Part shown: positions 31,144 through 40,143 of the stretch, piece after piece
Numbering within the stretch: position 1 is the stretch's first letter
Layout: each line of letters begins with the position of its first letter
Source: an uncultured Alistipes sp.
GTDB lineage: Bacteria > Bacteroidota > Bacteroidia > Bacteroidales > Rikenellaceae
Reading direction: 5' to 3'
NCBI GenBank assembly: GCA_944321945.1
Contig: CALUNE010000008.1
Location: forward strand, 1 to 64,000
Length of the DNA: 64,000 nucleotides
Program-made: the position numbers and the translations under genes
The notes under the pieces: generated by a model
Seen by the model: the letters and a program-made list of their open reading frames with translations, nothing else
The model's database searches: none
Told to the model about the DNA's origin: nothing

Positions 31144-31338
31144 CCCCTCTGTCCTCCTGTGGCTTCCTCTGCCCTCCTGTGACTTCCGGCGCTGTTCGGT
31201 GCCCTCCTCTGTCCTCTTGAGACCTCCTGTGACTTCCGGCGCTGTTCGGTGCCCCCTCTGTCCTCCTGTGGCTTCCTCTGCCCTCCTGTGACTTCCGGCG
31301 CTGTTCGGTGCCCTCCTCTGTCCTCTTGAGACCTCCTG
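31144..31338. repeat. 109-bp-period direct repeat in a low-complexity gap
   Basis: An 86-bp block at 31144-31229 recurs without change at 31253-31338, a period of 109 bp. Inside and around it, shorter elements such as cctcctgtgacttccgg and ctgtcctcctg recur many times, so the whole stretch 31080-31380 is a nested pyrimidine-rich minisatellite. It fills most of the 533-bp gap between panD and the DUF456 gene. A 157-codon open frame on the minus strand (30918-31391) is Arg/Gln/Gly-rich repeat translation and not a credible gene. The remaining gap sequence shows nothing else. Confidence 0.9.
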
Positions 31339-31407
31339 GGGCCTCCGGTACTTTTCGGGGTTCTTCGTCTTCCTGCGGTACTTTCCACCACCCGGCCCGG
31401 CTCCGGA

Positions 31408-31767
31408 CTATTCGATGAGGCGGTTGGTCGCCGTGTCGGGGAAGATGACCCAGGGGCGGAACTGCTTGGCGTCCTCGAAATCCATCAGGGCGTAGGAGGC
31501 GATGATGATGATGTCGCCGACCTGCACCTTGCGGGCTGCGGCGCCGTTGAGGCAGATGCAGCCGCTGTTGCGCGGCCCCTTGATGATGTAGGTTTCGAAG
31601 CGTTCGCCGTTGTTGTTGTCCATGATCTGGACCTTTTCCCCCTCGATCATGTTGGCGGCCTCGAGCAGGGCCTCGTCGATGGTGATGCTGCCCACGTAGT
31701 TGAGATCGGCCTGGGTGACCGTCACGCGGTGGATCTTCGATTTGATGACTTCGATCTGGAATTTCAT
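31408..31767 (-). CDS. panD: Aspartate 1-decarboxylase
   Basis: Pyruvoyl enzyme making beta-alanine for pantothenate synthesis, 119 aa (family about 115-140). The self-cleavage site Gly-Ser is in [48 protein letters not shown] and the C-terminal strand are all typical. The upstream in-frame codons belong to panC sequence, so the ATG at 31765-31767 is used; it overlaps the panC stop codon by one base (TAATG), implying coupled translation. This is one of the two pantothenate precursor routes joined by panC. Confidence 0.96.
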   Translation of the reverse strand: MKFQIEVIKSKIHRVTVTQADLNYVGSITIDEALLEAANMIEGEKVQIMDNNNGERFETYIIKGPRNSGCICLNGAAARKVQVGDIIIIASYALMDFEDAKQFRPWVIFPDTATNRLIE

Positions 31768-32603
31768 TATCGGATACGGATGTTGTCGATTAAACGGATG
31801 TCGCCGGCCTGTACGGCGATGCAGCCCTGGATGCGTTCGCAGTCGTCCCAACTGTGGACCTCCTGCATCGTGCGGGCGTTGACCGACTGGTAGTAGATGA
31901 CCTTGAGCAGGGGATTGCTCTCGACCTCACGTACGACCCACTCCTTCAGGGCCTGGGGATCGAGCCTCTTCGACATCTCGACGGCGCGGCGCAGCGTGGC
32001 GTAGATATGGGGAGCGGCGGCGCGGTGGGGGGCATCGAGCAGCTGGTTGCGTGACGAGAGGGCCAGTCCGTCCTCACCGCGGACGATCGGGCATTCGACG
32101 ATCTGAACGGGCAGGTGCAGCTGTTCGACCATGGCGCGGATGACGGCGATCTGCTGGAAGTCCTTCTCGCCGAAGTAGGCGCGGGCCGGGCGCACGATCG
32201 AGAAGAGCCGGCTGACGACCTGGGCCACTCCGTTGAAGTGTCCGGGGCGTGTGGCTCCCTCCATGACCTTGTCGACCTGACCGAAGTCGAAGACGCGGGT
32301 GTCGGGTTCGGGGTAGATCTCCTCGACCGAAGGCATCAGCACGAAGTCGGCACCGGCATCGCGCAGCAGCGCTTCGTCGGCCTCCGGGGTGCGGGGATAG
32401 TGTTTCAGATCGTTCTTGTCGTTGAACTGCGTGGGGTTCACGAAGACGCTTACGACGACCGTTTGGTTTTCACGCCGGGCGCGTTCGACGAGCGAGCGGT
32501 GACCTGCATGCAGGGCACCCATCGTGGGCACGAAACCGATCCCGGACTGCTCCGTGCGATCGAGTTCGGCGCGAAGCTCTTTGACGCTTGTAAATACTTT
32601 CAT
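31767..32603 (-). CDS. panC: Pantothenate synthetase (pantoate-beta-alanine ligase)
   Basis: ATP-dependent ligase joining pantoate and beta-alanine, 278 aa as usual. The ATP-binding HIGH-like motif is in [16 protein letters not shown]. The pantoate/ATP-binding segments [28 protein letters not shown] and the second signature SSRNQLL are present. panD, which supplies beta-alanine, overlaps it at the 3' end. A promoter element lies 51 bp upstream, back to back with that of the DPP III gene. Confidence 0.97.
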   Translation of the reverse strand: MKVFTSVKELRAELDRTEQSGIGFVPTMGALHAGHRSLVERARRENQTVVVSVFVNPTQFNDKNDLKHYPRTPEADEALLRDAGADFVLMPSVEEIYPEPDTRVFDFGQVDKVMEGATRPGHFNGVAQVVSRLFSIVRPARAYFGEKDFQQIAVIRAMVEQLHLPVQIVECPIVRGEDGLALSSRNQLLDAPHRAAAPHIYATLRRAVEMSKRLDPQALKEWVVREVESNPLLKVIYYQSVNARTMQEVHSWDDCERIQGCIAVQAGDIRLIDNIRIR

Positions 32604-32653
32604 CTCTTTTCGAATGAAAATGAATTCGTCTCACTCTGAAACGGATTGCGGGG

Positions 32654-32661
32654 CAAAGGTA
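32654..32661 (-). promoter_or_regulatory. Predicted -7 element for panC-panD
   Basis: The minus strand reads TACCTTTG (TAnnTTTG), giving a leader of about 45 nt. Confidence 0.6.
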
Positions 32662-32705
32662 GAAATTCCCGCAGACATAACGAAGGAAAATTTCAAAAAA
32701 TGCAC

Positions 32706-32713
32706 TATCTTTG
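32706..32713 (+). promoter_or_regulatory. Predicted -7 element for the DPP III gene
   Basis: TATCTTTG matches TAnnTTTG, 24 bp before the ATG at 32738. Confidence 0.6.
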
Positions 32714-32737
32714 ACGGAAACTAACGCCATACTGCGC

Positions 32738-34765
32738 ATGAAAAGGCTTTTTACCATTGCATCCATGACCCTTGTTTTACCTGTCATGACCTCGTGCGGC
32801 GACGCTTCGCAGAAGAGCGCGGCGCCGTGGATCGTCGATCGTTTCGACGACATCAAGGTTATCCGTTATGAAGTTCCGGGCTTCGAGACGCTTCCGCTCG
32901 AGCAGAAGGAGCTGATCTACTATCTTTCGGAAGCGGCCAAATGCGGTCGGGACATCCTCTTCGACCAGAACTGCGCGGCGAACCTTCCGGTGCGCCGGAC
33001 CCTCGAGGTGGTCTACGAAAACTACGCCGGCGACCGCTCGACGCCCGAGTGGAAGGCTCTGGAGAAGTATCTCAAGAAGGTGTGGTTCGCCAACGGCATC
33101 CATCACCACTATTCGAACGACAAGTTCACGCCCGAATTCTCGGAGGGTTACCTTCTGGACGTCATCGAGACGATTCCCGAGGAGAAGTTCGGCGACCTGA
33201 ACGCCCTGCGCAAGGAGGTCTGCCTGGCGATCTTCGATCCGTCGATGTATCCCACGCGCCTGAACCAGCGGGCGGGCGACGATCTGCTGCTCACCTCGTC
33301 GAGCAACTATTATAAAGGTGTCTCGCAGGCCGAGGCCGAGAGCTTCTATGCGGGCATGGCGGCGGCCGATGCGTCGGATCCCGAGCCGGTCTCCTACGGC
33401 TTGAACAGCCAGCTGGTGAAGGACGATGCGGGCAAGCTCGTCGAGCGTACGTGGAAGATCGGCGGCATGTACTCGGCTGCCATCGAGCGGATCGTCTACT
33501 GGCTCGAGAAGGCCGAGGCGGTGGCCCGCGAACCGCAGAAGTCGAACATCGCCGCGCTGATCGCCTACTACCGTACGGGCGACCTGAAGGAGTTCGACCG
33601 CTATAATATCGGTTGGGTGCGCGACACGGTTTCGAACGTCGACTTCGTCAACGGATTCATCGAAACCTACGGCGATCCGCTGGGCTTCAAGGCTTCGTGG
33701 GAGGCCAACGTGAACTTCGTCGATTCGGCGGCCTGCCATCGTACGGAGGCCATCTCGTCGAATGCCCAGTGGTTCGAGGACCACTCGCCCGTCGATCCGC
33801 AGTACCGCAAGAAGGTGGTCAAGGGGGTGTCGGCCAAGGTCATTACGGTGGCGATGCTGGGCGGCGACTGCTTCCCCTCGACGCCCATCGGCATCAACCT
33901 CCCGAATGCCGACTGGATCCGCAAGGAGTACGGCTCGAAATCCGTCACGATCGACAACATCACCTACGCCTACGACCAGGCGGCACACGGCAACGGCTTC
34001 AACGAGGAGTTCGTGCTGCGGGCCGAGGACCGCGAGCGGATGGACAAGTACGGCAAACTGGCCGATGATCTGCATACCGACCTGCACGAGTGTCTGGGCC
34101 ACGGTTCGGGACAGCTGGCTCCCGGCGTGACGGGCTCCGAACTGCGCAGCTACGGATCGACGCTCGAGGAGGCGCGTGCCGACCTCTTCGGCCTCTACTA
34201 CCTGGGCGACGAAAAGCTGGTCGAACTGGGGCTTGTTCCGTCGTTCGACGTGGCCAAGGCCGGCTACGCGCACTACGTGATAAACGGCTTGATGACGCAG
34301 CTGGCCCGCATCGAACCGGGCAAGAACGTCGAGGAGTCGCACATGCGCAACCGCAAGCTGATCTCGGAGTGGTGCTACGAGCAGGGCCGGGCCGACAACG
34401 TCATCGAGCTGGTCAAGCAGCAGGGCAAAACCTACGTGGTGGTCAACGACTTCGAGAAGCTGCGCATGCTGTTCGGCAAGCTGCTCCGCGAGGTGCAGCG
34501 CATCAAGTCCGAGGGTGACTACGAAGCTGGCCGGGAGCTGGTCGAGCGCTATGGCGTGCAGGTCGATCCGACGCTGCACAACGAGGTGCTGGAGCGCTAT
34601 GCGGCTCTCCATATCGAGCCCTACGGCGGCTTTGTGAATCCCGAATACGAACTGGTCGAGAAGGATGGACAGATCGTCGACGTGAAGATCTCCTACCCGG
34701 CCAACTACGTGGAGCAGATGCTCGACTATTCGAAGAACTACTCTTTCCTGCCGAACGTCAACTGA
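32738..34765 (+). CDS. Dipeptidyl-peptidase III (M49) lipoprotein
   Basis: Zinc exopeptidase releasing dipeptides from peptide N-termini, 675 aa. The family motif HEXXGH is seen as HECLGH (450-455) in LHECLGHGSGQL, with the third ligand Glu in LEEARADLFGLYY, as in bacterial DPP III. The N-terminus MKRLFTIASMTLVLPVMTSC is a lipoprotein signal, so the enzyme is probably periplasmic. A TTG-initiated frame extends nine codons upstream, but the ATG at 32738 gives the clean signal peptide. It is a single gene with its own terminator. Confidence 0.94.
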   Translation: MKRLFTIASMTLVLPVMTSCGDASQKSAAPWIVDRFDDIKVIRYEVPGFETLPLEQKELIYYLSEAAKCGRDILFDQNCAANLPVRRTLEVVYENYAGDRSTPEWKALEKYLKKVWFANGIHHHYSNDKFTPEFSEGYLLDVIETIPEEKFGDLNALRKEVCLAIFDPSMYPTRLNQRAGDDLLLTSSSNYYKGVSQAEAESFYAGMAAADASDPEPVSYGLNSQLVKDDAGKLVERTWKIGGMYSAAIERIVYWLEKAEAVAREPQKSNIAALIAYYRTGDLKEFDRYNIGWVRDTVSNVDFVNGFIETYGDPLGFKASWEANVNFVDSAACHRTEAISSNAQWFEDHSPVDPQYRKKVVKGVSAKVITVAMLGGDCFPSTPIGINLPNADWIRKEYGSKSVTIDNITYAYDQAAHGNGFNEEFVLRAEDRERMDKYGKLADDLHTDLHECLGHGSGQLAPGVTGSELRSYGSTLEEARADLFGLYYLGDEKLVELGLVPSFDVAKAGYAHYVINGLMTQLARIEPGKNVEESHMRNRKLISEWCYEQGRADNVIELVKQQGKTYVVVNDFEKLRMLFGKLLREVQRIKSEGDYEAGRELVERYGVQVDPTLHNEVLERYAALHIEPYGGFVNPEYELVEKDGQIVDVKISYPANYVEQMLDYSKNYSFLPNVN

Positions 34766-34786
34766 CACCGGCGGGAGGGCGGTTGC

Positions 34787-34816
34787 AAGGGGTCGGACGC
34801 GGGTCCGGCCCCTTTT
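34787..34816 (+). terminator. Terminator of the DPP III gene
   Basis: A 12-bp stem with one G-T pair (34787-34798 with 34803-34814), a 4-nt loop and a run of five T lie 22 bp after the stop codon. Confidence 0.85.
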
Positions 34817-34831
34817 TGCGTCAGAGACGGA

Positions 34832-34868
34832 TAAAAAATGAGGACGCACCCCGACCGGGGTGCGTCCT
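34832..34868 (-). terminator. Terminator of the rubredoxin gene
   Basis: A perfect 12-bp stem (34841-34852 with 34857-34868) and a gacc loop are followed on the minus strand by a run of six T, 22 bp past the rubredoxin stop. Confidence 0.88.
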
Positions 34869-34890
34869 GTCGTTTCCGATGATGCGGAAA

Positions 34891-35055
34891 CTATTCGGCA
34901 ACCTCCACGAACTGGTCCTTGCCGACGCCGCAGACGGGGCAAACCCAATCTTCGGGAATCTCCTCGAACGGCGTTCCGGGGGCGATACCTCCATCGGGAT
35001 CGCCGACTGCGGGGTCGTATACCCAGTCGCAGACTTCACAACGATACTTTTTCAT
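34891..35055 (-). CDS. Rubredoxin
   Basis: A 54-aa small electron-transfer protein with one Fe(Cys)4 centre. Both CxxC knuckles are present, [12 protein letters not shown] near the start and [13 protein letters not shown] near the end, with the conserved aromatic and Gly/Pro residues between them. The ATG at 35053-35055 is preferred over an upstream in-frame start because it gives the canonical [10 protein letters not shown]-terminus. It would serve oxygen or peroxide reductases in an anaerobe, but no partner is adjacent. Confidence 0.96.
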   Translation of the reverse strand: MKKYRCEVCDWVYDPAVGDPDGGIAPGTPFEEIPEDWVCPVCGVGKDQFVEVAE

Positions 35056-35114
35056 CTTTTTTCGTCTTTTAAATGGTGAATAATGGTTTTCGATATGCAA
35101 ATTGACTGCCGGGA

Positions 35115-35834
35115 TCACTCCGGCTTGTTTACGGTCTGAATGCCGGCAGCGGCGGCCTCGCCTCCGTTCTTCTCCAAAACGGCATCGGCTGCGTCGGCTG
35201 CCTGGTTTTGCGGGGAATGGCTTGTGTCGGGGAGTTTCCCGGACATTTCCCGGCCGGACGTTTCAGAAGTCCCGTCTCTCTTCTCTTCGGTTTCCTCGTC
35301 TTCCTCTTCATCCTCCTCGTCTTCCTCATCGGGCCGGTTTCCGCCGGGGGGTGTCAGTTCGGCTACGAGCCGGTCGGCATCCGTGCAGGAGACGTAGAGC
35401 CGATCTTCGTAGATGTCGGTGATCTCGACGAAGTTACGCCATTCGGAGGCGTAGATCCGCACGCGGTCGAGGCGTCTCAGATCGAGGAAGTGGCCGTAGT
35501 AGCCGAAGAATCCGTAGCCGCCGAAGATCGGGATGAGCCACTTCATGCGGCGGTTTTCGACGCGGCGGACCGAGGCGATCTCGTCACGACGGATCTCGGT
35601 AATGTCGAGCAGACAGCGGATCTCGACGCGGTCGTCCATGACGACGATCTTGCGCGGAATCGACAGGGCCATCAGGGCGATCAGCGCCACGATGAACGAG
35701 GTGAACCACGCCGAGAGATAACCGCCCTCGTAGAGGTGGTAGAGCGCCCAGCCCAGCAGGGCAAAGACGGCCAGATAGACGATCGATACGTAGATCGTCC
35801 GGCGGGAGAAGCGGTATTTGTAGATGCTCTGCAT
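35115..35834 (-). CDS. Membrane protein with PH-like domain and acidic C-terminal tail
   Basis: A 239-aa protein. Two N-terminal transmembrane helices ([19 protein letters not shown] and [13 protein letters not shown]) are followed by a beta-rich, PH-like domain ([18 protein letters not shown] to [15 protein letters not shown]), then a disordered tail with an acidic run [16 protein letters not shown]. The PH-like assignment is by pattern (bacterial membrane PH domains) and is not certain. The ATG at 35832-35834 is favoured over one 28 codons upstream, as hydrophobic character starts just after it. It follows ispD by 50 bp. Confidence 0.7.
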   Translation of the reverse strand: MQSIYKYRFSRRTIYVSIVYLAVFALLGWALYHLYEGGYLSAWFTSFIVALIALMALSIPRKIVVMDDRVEIRCLLDITEIRRDEIASVRRVENRRMKWLIPIFGGYGFFGYYGHFLDLRRLDRVRIYASEWRNFVEITDIYEDRLYVSCTDADRLVAELTPPGGNRPDEEDEEDEEEDEETEEKRDGTSETSGREMSGKLPDTSHSPQNQAADAADAVLEKNGGEAAAAGIQTVNKPE

Positions 35835-35884
35835 CGCGTGTTTCGGCTCTTGCGGATTGATTTCAAACGACGGATCCCGTCGGA

Positions 35885-36706
35885 TTATTGTTTGTCGGAG
35901 AGCGTTTGTTGCCCGCACGTCGGGGCAGCCTCCTGCCCGGGGCAGGTTTCAGCGGCATGGGTTGTCGGGGCGGGTTCTTCCGTGGGGTTGTCCGCATCGC
36001 CGGGTTCGTCCTCCCCTTCGCGGGCGGCAAGGAGGGCTTCGGCGATGAGGAAGTCCTCGGGGGTGGTGAGTTTCAGATTTCCGCGTTCGCCCCGTGCCAG
36101 GAAGACGGGATAACCGGCCGCCTCGACTACCGAGGCATCGTCGGTGAACTCCGGGCGGAAGTCTTGTTCGAGGGCTTCGCGCAGCAGCCAGCTGCGGAAG
36201 ATCTGCGGGGTCTGTACGATGCGCAGGCGACTGCGGTCGGTCGGATGCGACTTCGGGTCGGCGGCCTTCGGGTCGCCATCGATCTGGCGGAACGAATCGA
36301 CGGGCTCCACGACGGGAATGGCGGCACCGTAGGTGAGGGCGGTCTCCGCCACGCGGCGGATCATCTCCGTGGTTCCCAGCGGACGTACGCCGTCCTGCAC
36401 GGCGATCAGATCGGGATCGCTCCGCAGGGCCTTCAGACCGCAGCGGACCGAGTCGAAACGCTCCTTGCCTCCGGCTGTTACGTGGTGGCGGGCCACCTCG
36501 AAACGGGCCGTGAGGTCCCGCCAGAAGGGGATGTGCTGTTCGGGGAGGACGACGACGATCTCGGCGCCGGGCAGTGCCGCGGCGAAGCTCCCGATCGTAC
36601 GGGCCAGTACGGGCTGGCCGCCCAGCAGGCGGAATTGCTTGGGAATGCTTCCGCCCATGCGGCGTCCGCTGCCTCCGGCTACGATGATGACTCCGATACG
36701 TTCCAT
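35885..36706 (-). CDS. ispD: 2-C-methyl-D-erythritol 4-phosphate cytidylyltransferase
   Basis: Third enzyme of the non-mevalonate isoprenoid pathway, transferring CMP to methylerythritol phosphate. The nucleotide-binding loop reads VAGGSGRRMGGSIPKQF; VQDGVRPLG, QTPQIFRSWLL and FTDDASVVEAAG are typical. The protein is 273 aa, about 45 residues longer than usual, because of an acidic, Pro/Cys-containing C-terminal tail after AEALLAARE that has no family counterpart. ispE, two steps later in the same pathway, is at 61217. It lies 36 bp after the M23 peptidase gene. Confidence 0.94.
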   Translation of the reverse strand: MERIGVIIVAGGSGRRMGGSIPKQFRLLGGQPVLARTIGSFAAALPGAEIVVVLPEQHIPFWRDLTARFEVARHHVTAGGKERFDSVRCGLKALRSDPDLIAVQDGVRPLGTTEMIRRVAETALTYGAAIPVVEPVDSFRQIDGDPKAADPKSHPTDRSRLRIVQTPQIFRSWLLREALEQDFRPEFTDDASVVEAAGYPVFLARGERGNLKLTTPEDFLIAEALLAAREGEDEPGDADNPTEEPAPTTHAAETCPGQEAAPTCGQQTLSDKQ

Positions 36707-36742
36707 GTGTGTTTCTTGCGGGTCGCTCTGCGGGATGTCGGG

Positions 36743-38062
36743 TTATTTTTCGTCGTTTTTGTCGCTCTGCGCGGCGACGGGCGTTGTCGGGGCGGGCAGT
36801 TGCAGCGAATCGAGCTGTGTGATACGCTCTTCGGGCTTCACGTCGCCGTTCAGTTCGGCGATGATGCGGTCGCGGACGAACTCGAAGAGGGGACGGTTCT
36901 CCTTTGAGATGGGTTCGGCCGGTTCCGAGGGGATCTTCAGCGGATCGATCGGCTTGCCGTTTTTCCAGATGCGGTAGTCGAGGTGCGGGCCCGTCGAGGC
37001 GCCCGTCGAACCGACGTAGCCGATCAGCTGCCCCTGCGAGACGCGCGATCCCTTCGAGATGCCCTTGGCGAAGCGGCTCAGGTGGAGGTATCCGGTCTGT
37101 AGATTGCCTGCATGCTTGATCTTGAGGGTGTTGCCACCGCCGCCGCCCCAGCCTTTGAAGATCACCACGCCGTCGGCCACAGCATGTACGGGCGTACCTT
37201 TCGGTGCGGCGTAGTCGACGCCCGTGTGGGGACGGTAGACCTTGTAGATGGGGTGTTTGCGGGCGTAGGTGAAGCGCGAACTGATGCGCGAATACTTCAG
37301 CGGAGCTTTGAGCATCTGTTTGCGCAGACTGCCGCCGTCGGCCTCCCAGTACTGGATCTTGCCTCCCTGGCGGAACGGAATGGCGTAGAACTCCTTGCCG
37401 CTCTGGGTGAACTTGGCGCCCCAGATGCGGCCGATGCCGACCGAAACGGTGTCGTCGATGAAGCGTTCGTCGTAGATCACCGTGAAACTGTCGCCCTTCT
37501 GGATGCCGAAGAAGTCGACCGTCCACTGGTAGATGTCCTCCAGATCGGCGGCCAGGGCGTAGGGGAGATTCTGCTCCATGATGGCGCCCCAGAGCGAGGA
37601 GTTGATCACGGCGCTCTTTTTCGTGCGGCGGAGCGTGTACTCCTTGCAGTCCTTGCGCACGGAGACCGAGTCGTTGTCGTGGAACCCGAAGACGACGTAG
37701 TCGGTCACCGAGGATTCGTAGACCAGCCAGTCGAGGTGGGGGGCATAGAGCGAGTCTTCGTGGATGAAGGCCGTGTACTTGTGTCCGGCGCGGATGTTGC
37801 GCAGCGGGAAGATCTCCTTGGCGGCCTTGTCCAGACGGTCGACCTGGAGGGCCGAGATGCCGTACCGGTTGAGGATTCCGCCCATGGTCTGGCCGCTGCC
37901 GACCTCGCCGGTTTCGGTGCGGTAGTTATCAACGTTGATTCCGTAGAGGAGGTTTTCGGGGGCTTCCGTCTCGGCAGTCGTATCGTTTTCGGCGGCGTGG
38001 CGGCCGCAGGCCGTGGCTCCCACGAGGAGCAGGGCGCAGAGGAGTGTTCGCAGATTCTTCAT
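36743..38062 (-). CDS. M23 (LytM-type) cell-wall metallopeptidase lipoprotein
   Basis: A 439-aa peptidase, probably a peptidoglycan endopeptidase of the division/elongation type. The N-terminus MKNLRTLLCALLLVGATAC is a lipoprotein signal. The middle resembles the helical and LysM-like parts of MepM-type proteins (GGILNRYGISALQVDRL). The LytM domain has H279 and D283 in HTGVDYAAP. The final motif reads GPHLDYRIW: H360 is present, but the usual last zinc ligand His is Asp362. The ATG at 38060-38062 is chosen by the signal peptide. Confidence 0.9.
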   Translation of the reverse strand: MKNLRTLLCALLLVGATACGRHAAENDTTAETEAPENLLYGINVDNYRTETGEVGSGQTMGGILNRYGISALQVDRLDKAAKEIFPLRNIRAGHKYTAFIHEDSLYAPHLDWLVYESSVTDYVVFGFHDNDSVSVRKDCKEYTLRRTKKSAVINSSLWGAIMEQNLPYALAADLEDIYQWTVDFFGIQKGDSFTVIYDERFIDDTVSVGIGRIWGAKFTQSGKEFYAIPFRQGGKIQYWEADGGSLRKQMLKAPLKYSRISSRFTYARKHPIYKVYRPHTGVDYAAPKGTPVHAVADGVVIFKGWGGGGGNTLKIKHAGNLQTGYLHLSRFAKGISKGSRVSQGQLIGYVGSTGASTGPHLDYRIWKNGKPIDPLKIPSEPAEPISKENRPLFEFVRDRIIAELNGDVKPEERITQLDSLQLPAPTTPVAAQSDKNDEK

Positions 38063-38070
38063 AATCGAAG

Positions 38071-38078
38071 CAAAGATA
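38071..38078 (-). promoter_or_regulatory. Predicted -7 element of the M23 peptidase gene
   Basis: The minus strand reads TATCTTTG (TAnnTTTG) only 8 bp before the ATG, suggesting a leader of a few nucleotides at most. Confidence 0.55.
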
Positions 38079-38243
38079 CAAAAAAAAACGGTATGGGGAT
38101 GTCGTCGTCGGCGCTTTTCAGAGGGTGAATCCGAAAAACGCACCTGGGCGCATTCAGACGCTTCCCAGAGCCGATTCCGAAGCCTGCAGGGGCGGATTCC
38201 GCTCTGCCTTTTTGTGCCGCGCGGCCAGATTTAGAGCGCCGGG

Positions 38244-38275
38244 TTTGGCGATCCGGAGAATAATTGTTACCTTTG
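38244..38275 (+). promoter_or_regulatory. Predicted promoter of lpxK-punA-ssb
   Basis: TTTG at 38244-38247, a 20-bp spacer and TACCTTTG at 38268-38275 give the best full match in the window to the Bacteroides -33/-7 promoter. The ATG is 28 bp downstream. Confidence 0.75.
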
Positions 38276-38303
38276 AACGTGAACTGTTCAAACCGGTAGT
38301 ATA

Positions 38304-39347
38304 ATGCTCAAATGCCTGCTCGCACCTGCGGCCTTCCTCTATAAAATGGGGGTGACCATACGTCACCGCCTCTTCGACTGGGGCATCCTTAAGAGCGAGA
38401 AGTTCGACATCCCGATCATCTGCATCGGCAACATCACCGTCGGCGGCACGGGCAAGACCCCGATGGCCGAGATGGTGATCGCCTACATGTCGCAGATGCA
38501 CCGCGTGGCGCTCCTGTCGCGCGGCTACGGCCGCCGTACGAAGGGCTATCTCGAGGTGCGGTGCGATTCCCACTACCGGGACGTGGGGGACGAACCCCTG
38601 CAGATCAAGCTCAAGTTCCCGGAGACACTGGTGGTCGTGTGCGAGAAACGGGCGGATGCCATCCGCCGTATCCGCGCCGAACATCCCGAGGTGGACCTCA
38701 TCATCATGGACGACGGCTTCCAGCACCGCTACGTCGAACCGAAGGTCAACGTGGTGATGATTGATGCCACGCGCCCGGTGCAGCACGACCGCATGCTGCC
38801 CGAGGGAACATTGCGCGATCTGCCCGAGGAGCTGCACCGGGCCCATTACTTCGTCGTCACGAAGTGCCCCGAACACATGGCTCCGATCGACCGGCGGATT
38901 CTGAGCAAGGTGCTGATCCAGGTGGCCTACCAGCGGGTATACTTCACGCGTTTCGAGAGTTTCGTTCCCCAGCCGCTCTATGCCGACGAGGCGGCGAGCG
39001 GACAGCTGGCTCCGGGCAGCGAGGTGATCGCCCTGTCGGGCATCGGCAATCCGGGTCCCTTCCTGCGGTCGCTGCACGACCGCTACAAGGTGGTGGCGGA
39101 GATGACCCTCGACGATCACCACGTCTACAAGGTCCGGGACATGCACGCCCTGCAGGCGCTGCTCGTGAAACATCCCGGAGCGGTGATCGTCACCACCGAA
39201 AAGGATGCCGTCAAGATGACCAACCGCGCCAAGGTCCCCGAAGAGGTGCGCCGGGCGCTCTACTACCAACCGATCAATATTTCATTCATCGAGGATTCGG
39301 CAACGGATTTTCTGCAAAAACTGGAAAAAGATGTTAGAGGAAATTAA
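38304..39347 (+). CDS. lpxK: Tetraacyldisaccharide 4'-kinase
   Basis: Inner-membrane kinase that adds the 4'-phosphate to the lipid A disaccharide precursor, 347 aa. The N-terminal membrane-associated segment is followed by the P-loop NITVGGTGKTPMAEMV. Conserved segments include LSRGYGRRTKGYLEV, VDLIIMDDGFQHRYVEPKV and ALSGIGNPGPFLRSL. Its 3' end overlaps the purine nucleoside phosphorylase gene by 17 bp. It is a chromosomal companion to the Kdo genes at 10414-12906 but is not linked to other lpx genes here. Confidence 0.96.
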   Translation: MLKCLLAPAAFLYKMGVTIRHRLFDWGILKSEKFDIPIICIGNITVGGTGKTPMAEMVIAYMSQMHRVALLSRGYGRRTKGYLEVRCDSHYRDVGDEPLQIKLKFPETLVVVCEKRADAIRRIRAEHPEVDLIIMDDGFQHRYVEPKVNVVMIDATRPVQHDRMLPEGTLRDLPEELHRAHYFVVTKCPEHMAPIDRRILSKVLIQVAYQRVYFTRFESFVPQPLYADEAASGQLAPGSEVIALSGIGNPGPFLRSLHDRYKVVAEMTLDDHHVYKVRDMHALQALLVKHPGAVIVTTEKDAVKMTNRAKVPEEVRRALYYQPINISFIEDSATDFLQKLEKDVRGN

Positions 39348-40140
39348 ACAAACCGCAGCCTTCATCAAGGCGCATACGGGGGGCTTCACCCCCGAAGTGG
39401 GCATTGTCCTGGGTACGGGTCTGGGCGGCTTCGCCGATACGATCGACACGGCGTGGACGCTCGAATACAAGGATATTCCGGGCTTCCCGGTCTCAACGGT
39501 TCAGGGTCACAAGGGCCGTCTGATCTTCGGCCAGGTCGAGGGCCACAAGGTCGTGGCCATGCAGGGGCGCTTCCACTACTACGAGGGCTACACGATGCAG
39601 CAGGTGACCTTCCCGATCCGGGTGATGCAGCAGCTGGGCATCGGCCGTCTGTTCGTGTCGAATGCCTCGGGCGGCATCAATCCGACGTTCCGCGTGGGCG
39701 ACCTGATGGTCATCACCGACCATATCAACCTGCTGCCCAATCCGCTCATCGGCCACAACCTCGACGAACTGGGCCCCCGCTTCCCGGACATGCACAACTG
39801 CTACGACCGCGATCTGATCGCCCAGGCGACGCGCATCGCCGAAGAGGAGAATATCAAGCTCCAGTACGGCGTCTATGTCGGCGGTACGGGTCCGACGTTC
39901 GAGACGCAGGCCGAATACCGCTTCTACAAGGCCATCGGCGGTGATGCCGCGGGTATGTCGACCGTTCCGGAGGTGATCGTGGCACGGCACATGTCGATTC
40001 CGGTCTTCGGCGTGTCGGTGATCACGAACTGCGGACTGTCGGACGAGGTGGGCGACCACGAGGACGTCCAGCGTCAGGGCCGCAAGGCCGGCGCGAAGAT
40101 GGAGCTGCTTTTCAAACGCATGATCAAAAATCTGAAATAG
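39331..40140 (+). CDS. punA: Purine nucleoside phosphorylase
   Basis: Phosphorolysis of inosine and guanosine to base and ribose 1-phosphate; 269 aa, the trimeric PNP type. Visible motifs are VGIVLGTGLGGFADTI (phosphate loop), MQGRFHYYEGY (His/Tyr at the active site), SNASGGINPTFRVGD, the Glu-containing GPTFETQAEYRF and VSVITNCGLSD. It overlaps lpxK by 17 bp and precedes ssb by 3 bp, so all three share one transcript despite unrelated roles. Confidence 0.95.
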   Translation: MLEEIKQTAAFIKAHTGGFTPEVGIVLGTGLGGFADTIDTAWTLEYKDIPGFPVSTVQGHKGRLIFGQVEGHKVVAMQGRFHYYEGYTMQQVTFPIRVMQQLGIGRLFVSNASGGINPTFRVGDLMVITDHINLLPNPLIGHNLDELGPRFPDMHNCYDRDLIAQATRIAEEENIKLQYGVYVGGTGPTFETQAEYRFYKAIGGDAAGMSTVPEVIVARHMSIPVFGVSVITNCGLSDEVGDHEDVQRQGRKAGAKMELLFKRMIKNLK

Positions 40141-40143
40141 ACG

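Noticed and set aside
30918-31391. 157-codon minus-strand frame after panD
   Set aside because: It translates the nested minisatellite into Arg/Gln/Gly/Glu repeats, has no conserved features, and is explained by the repeat structure.
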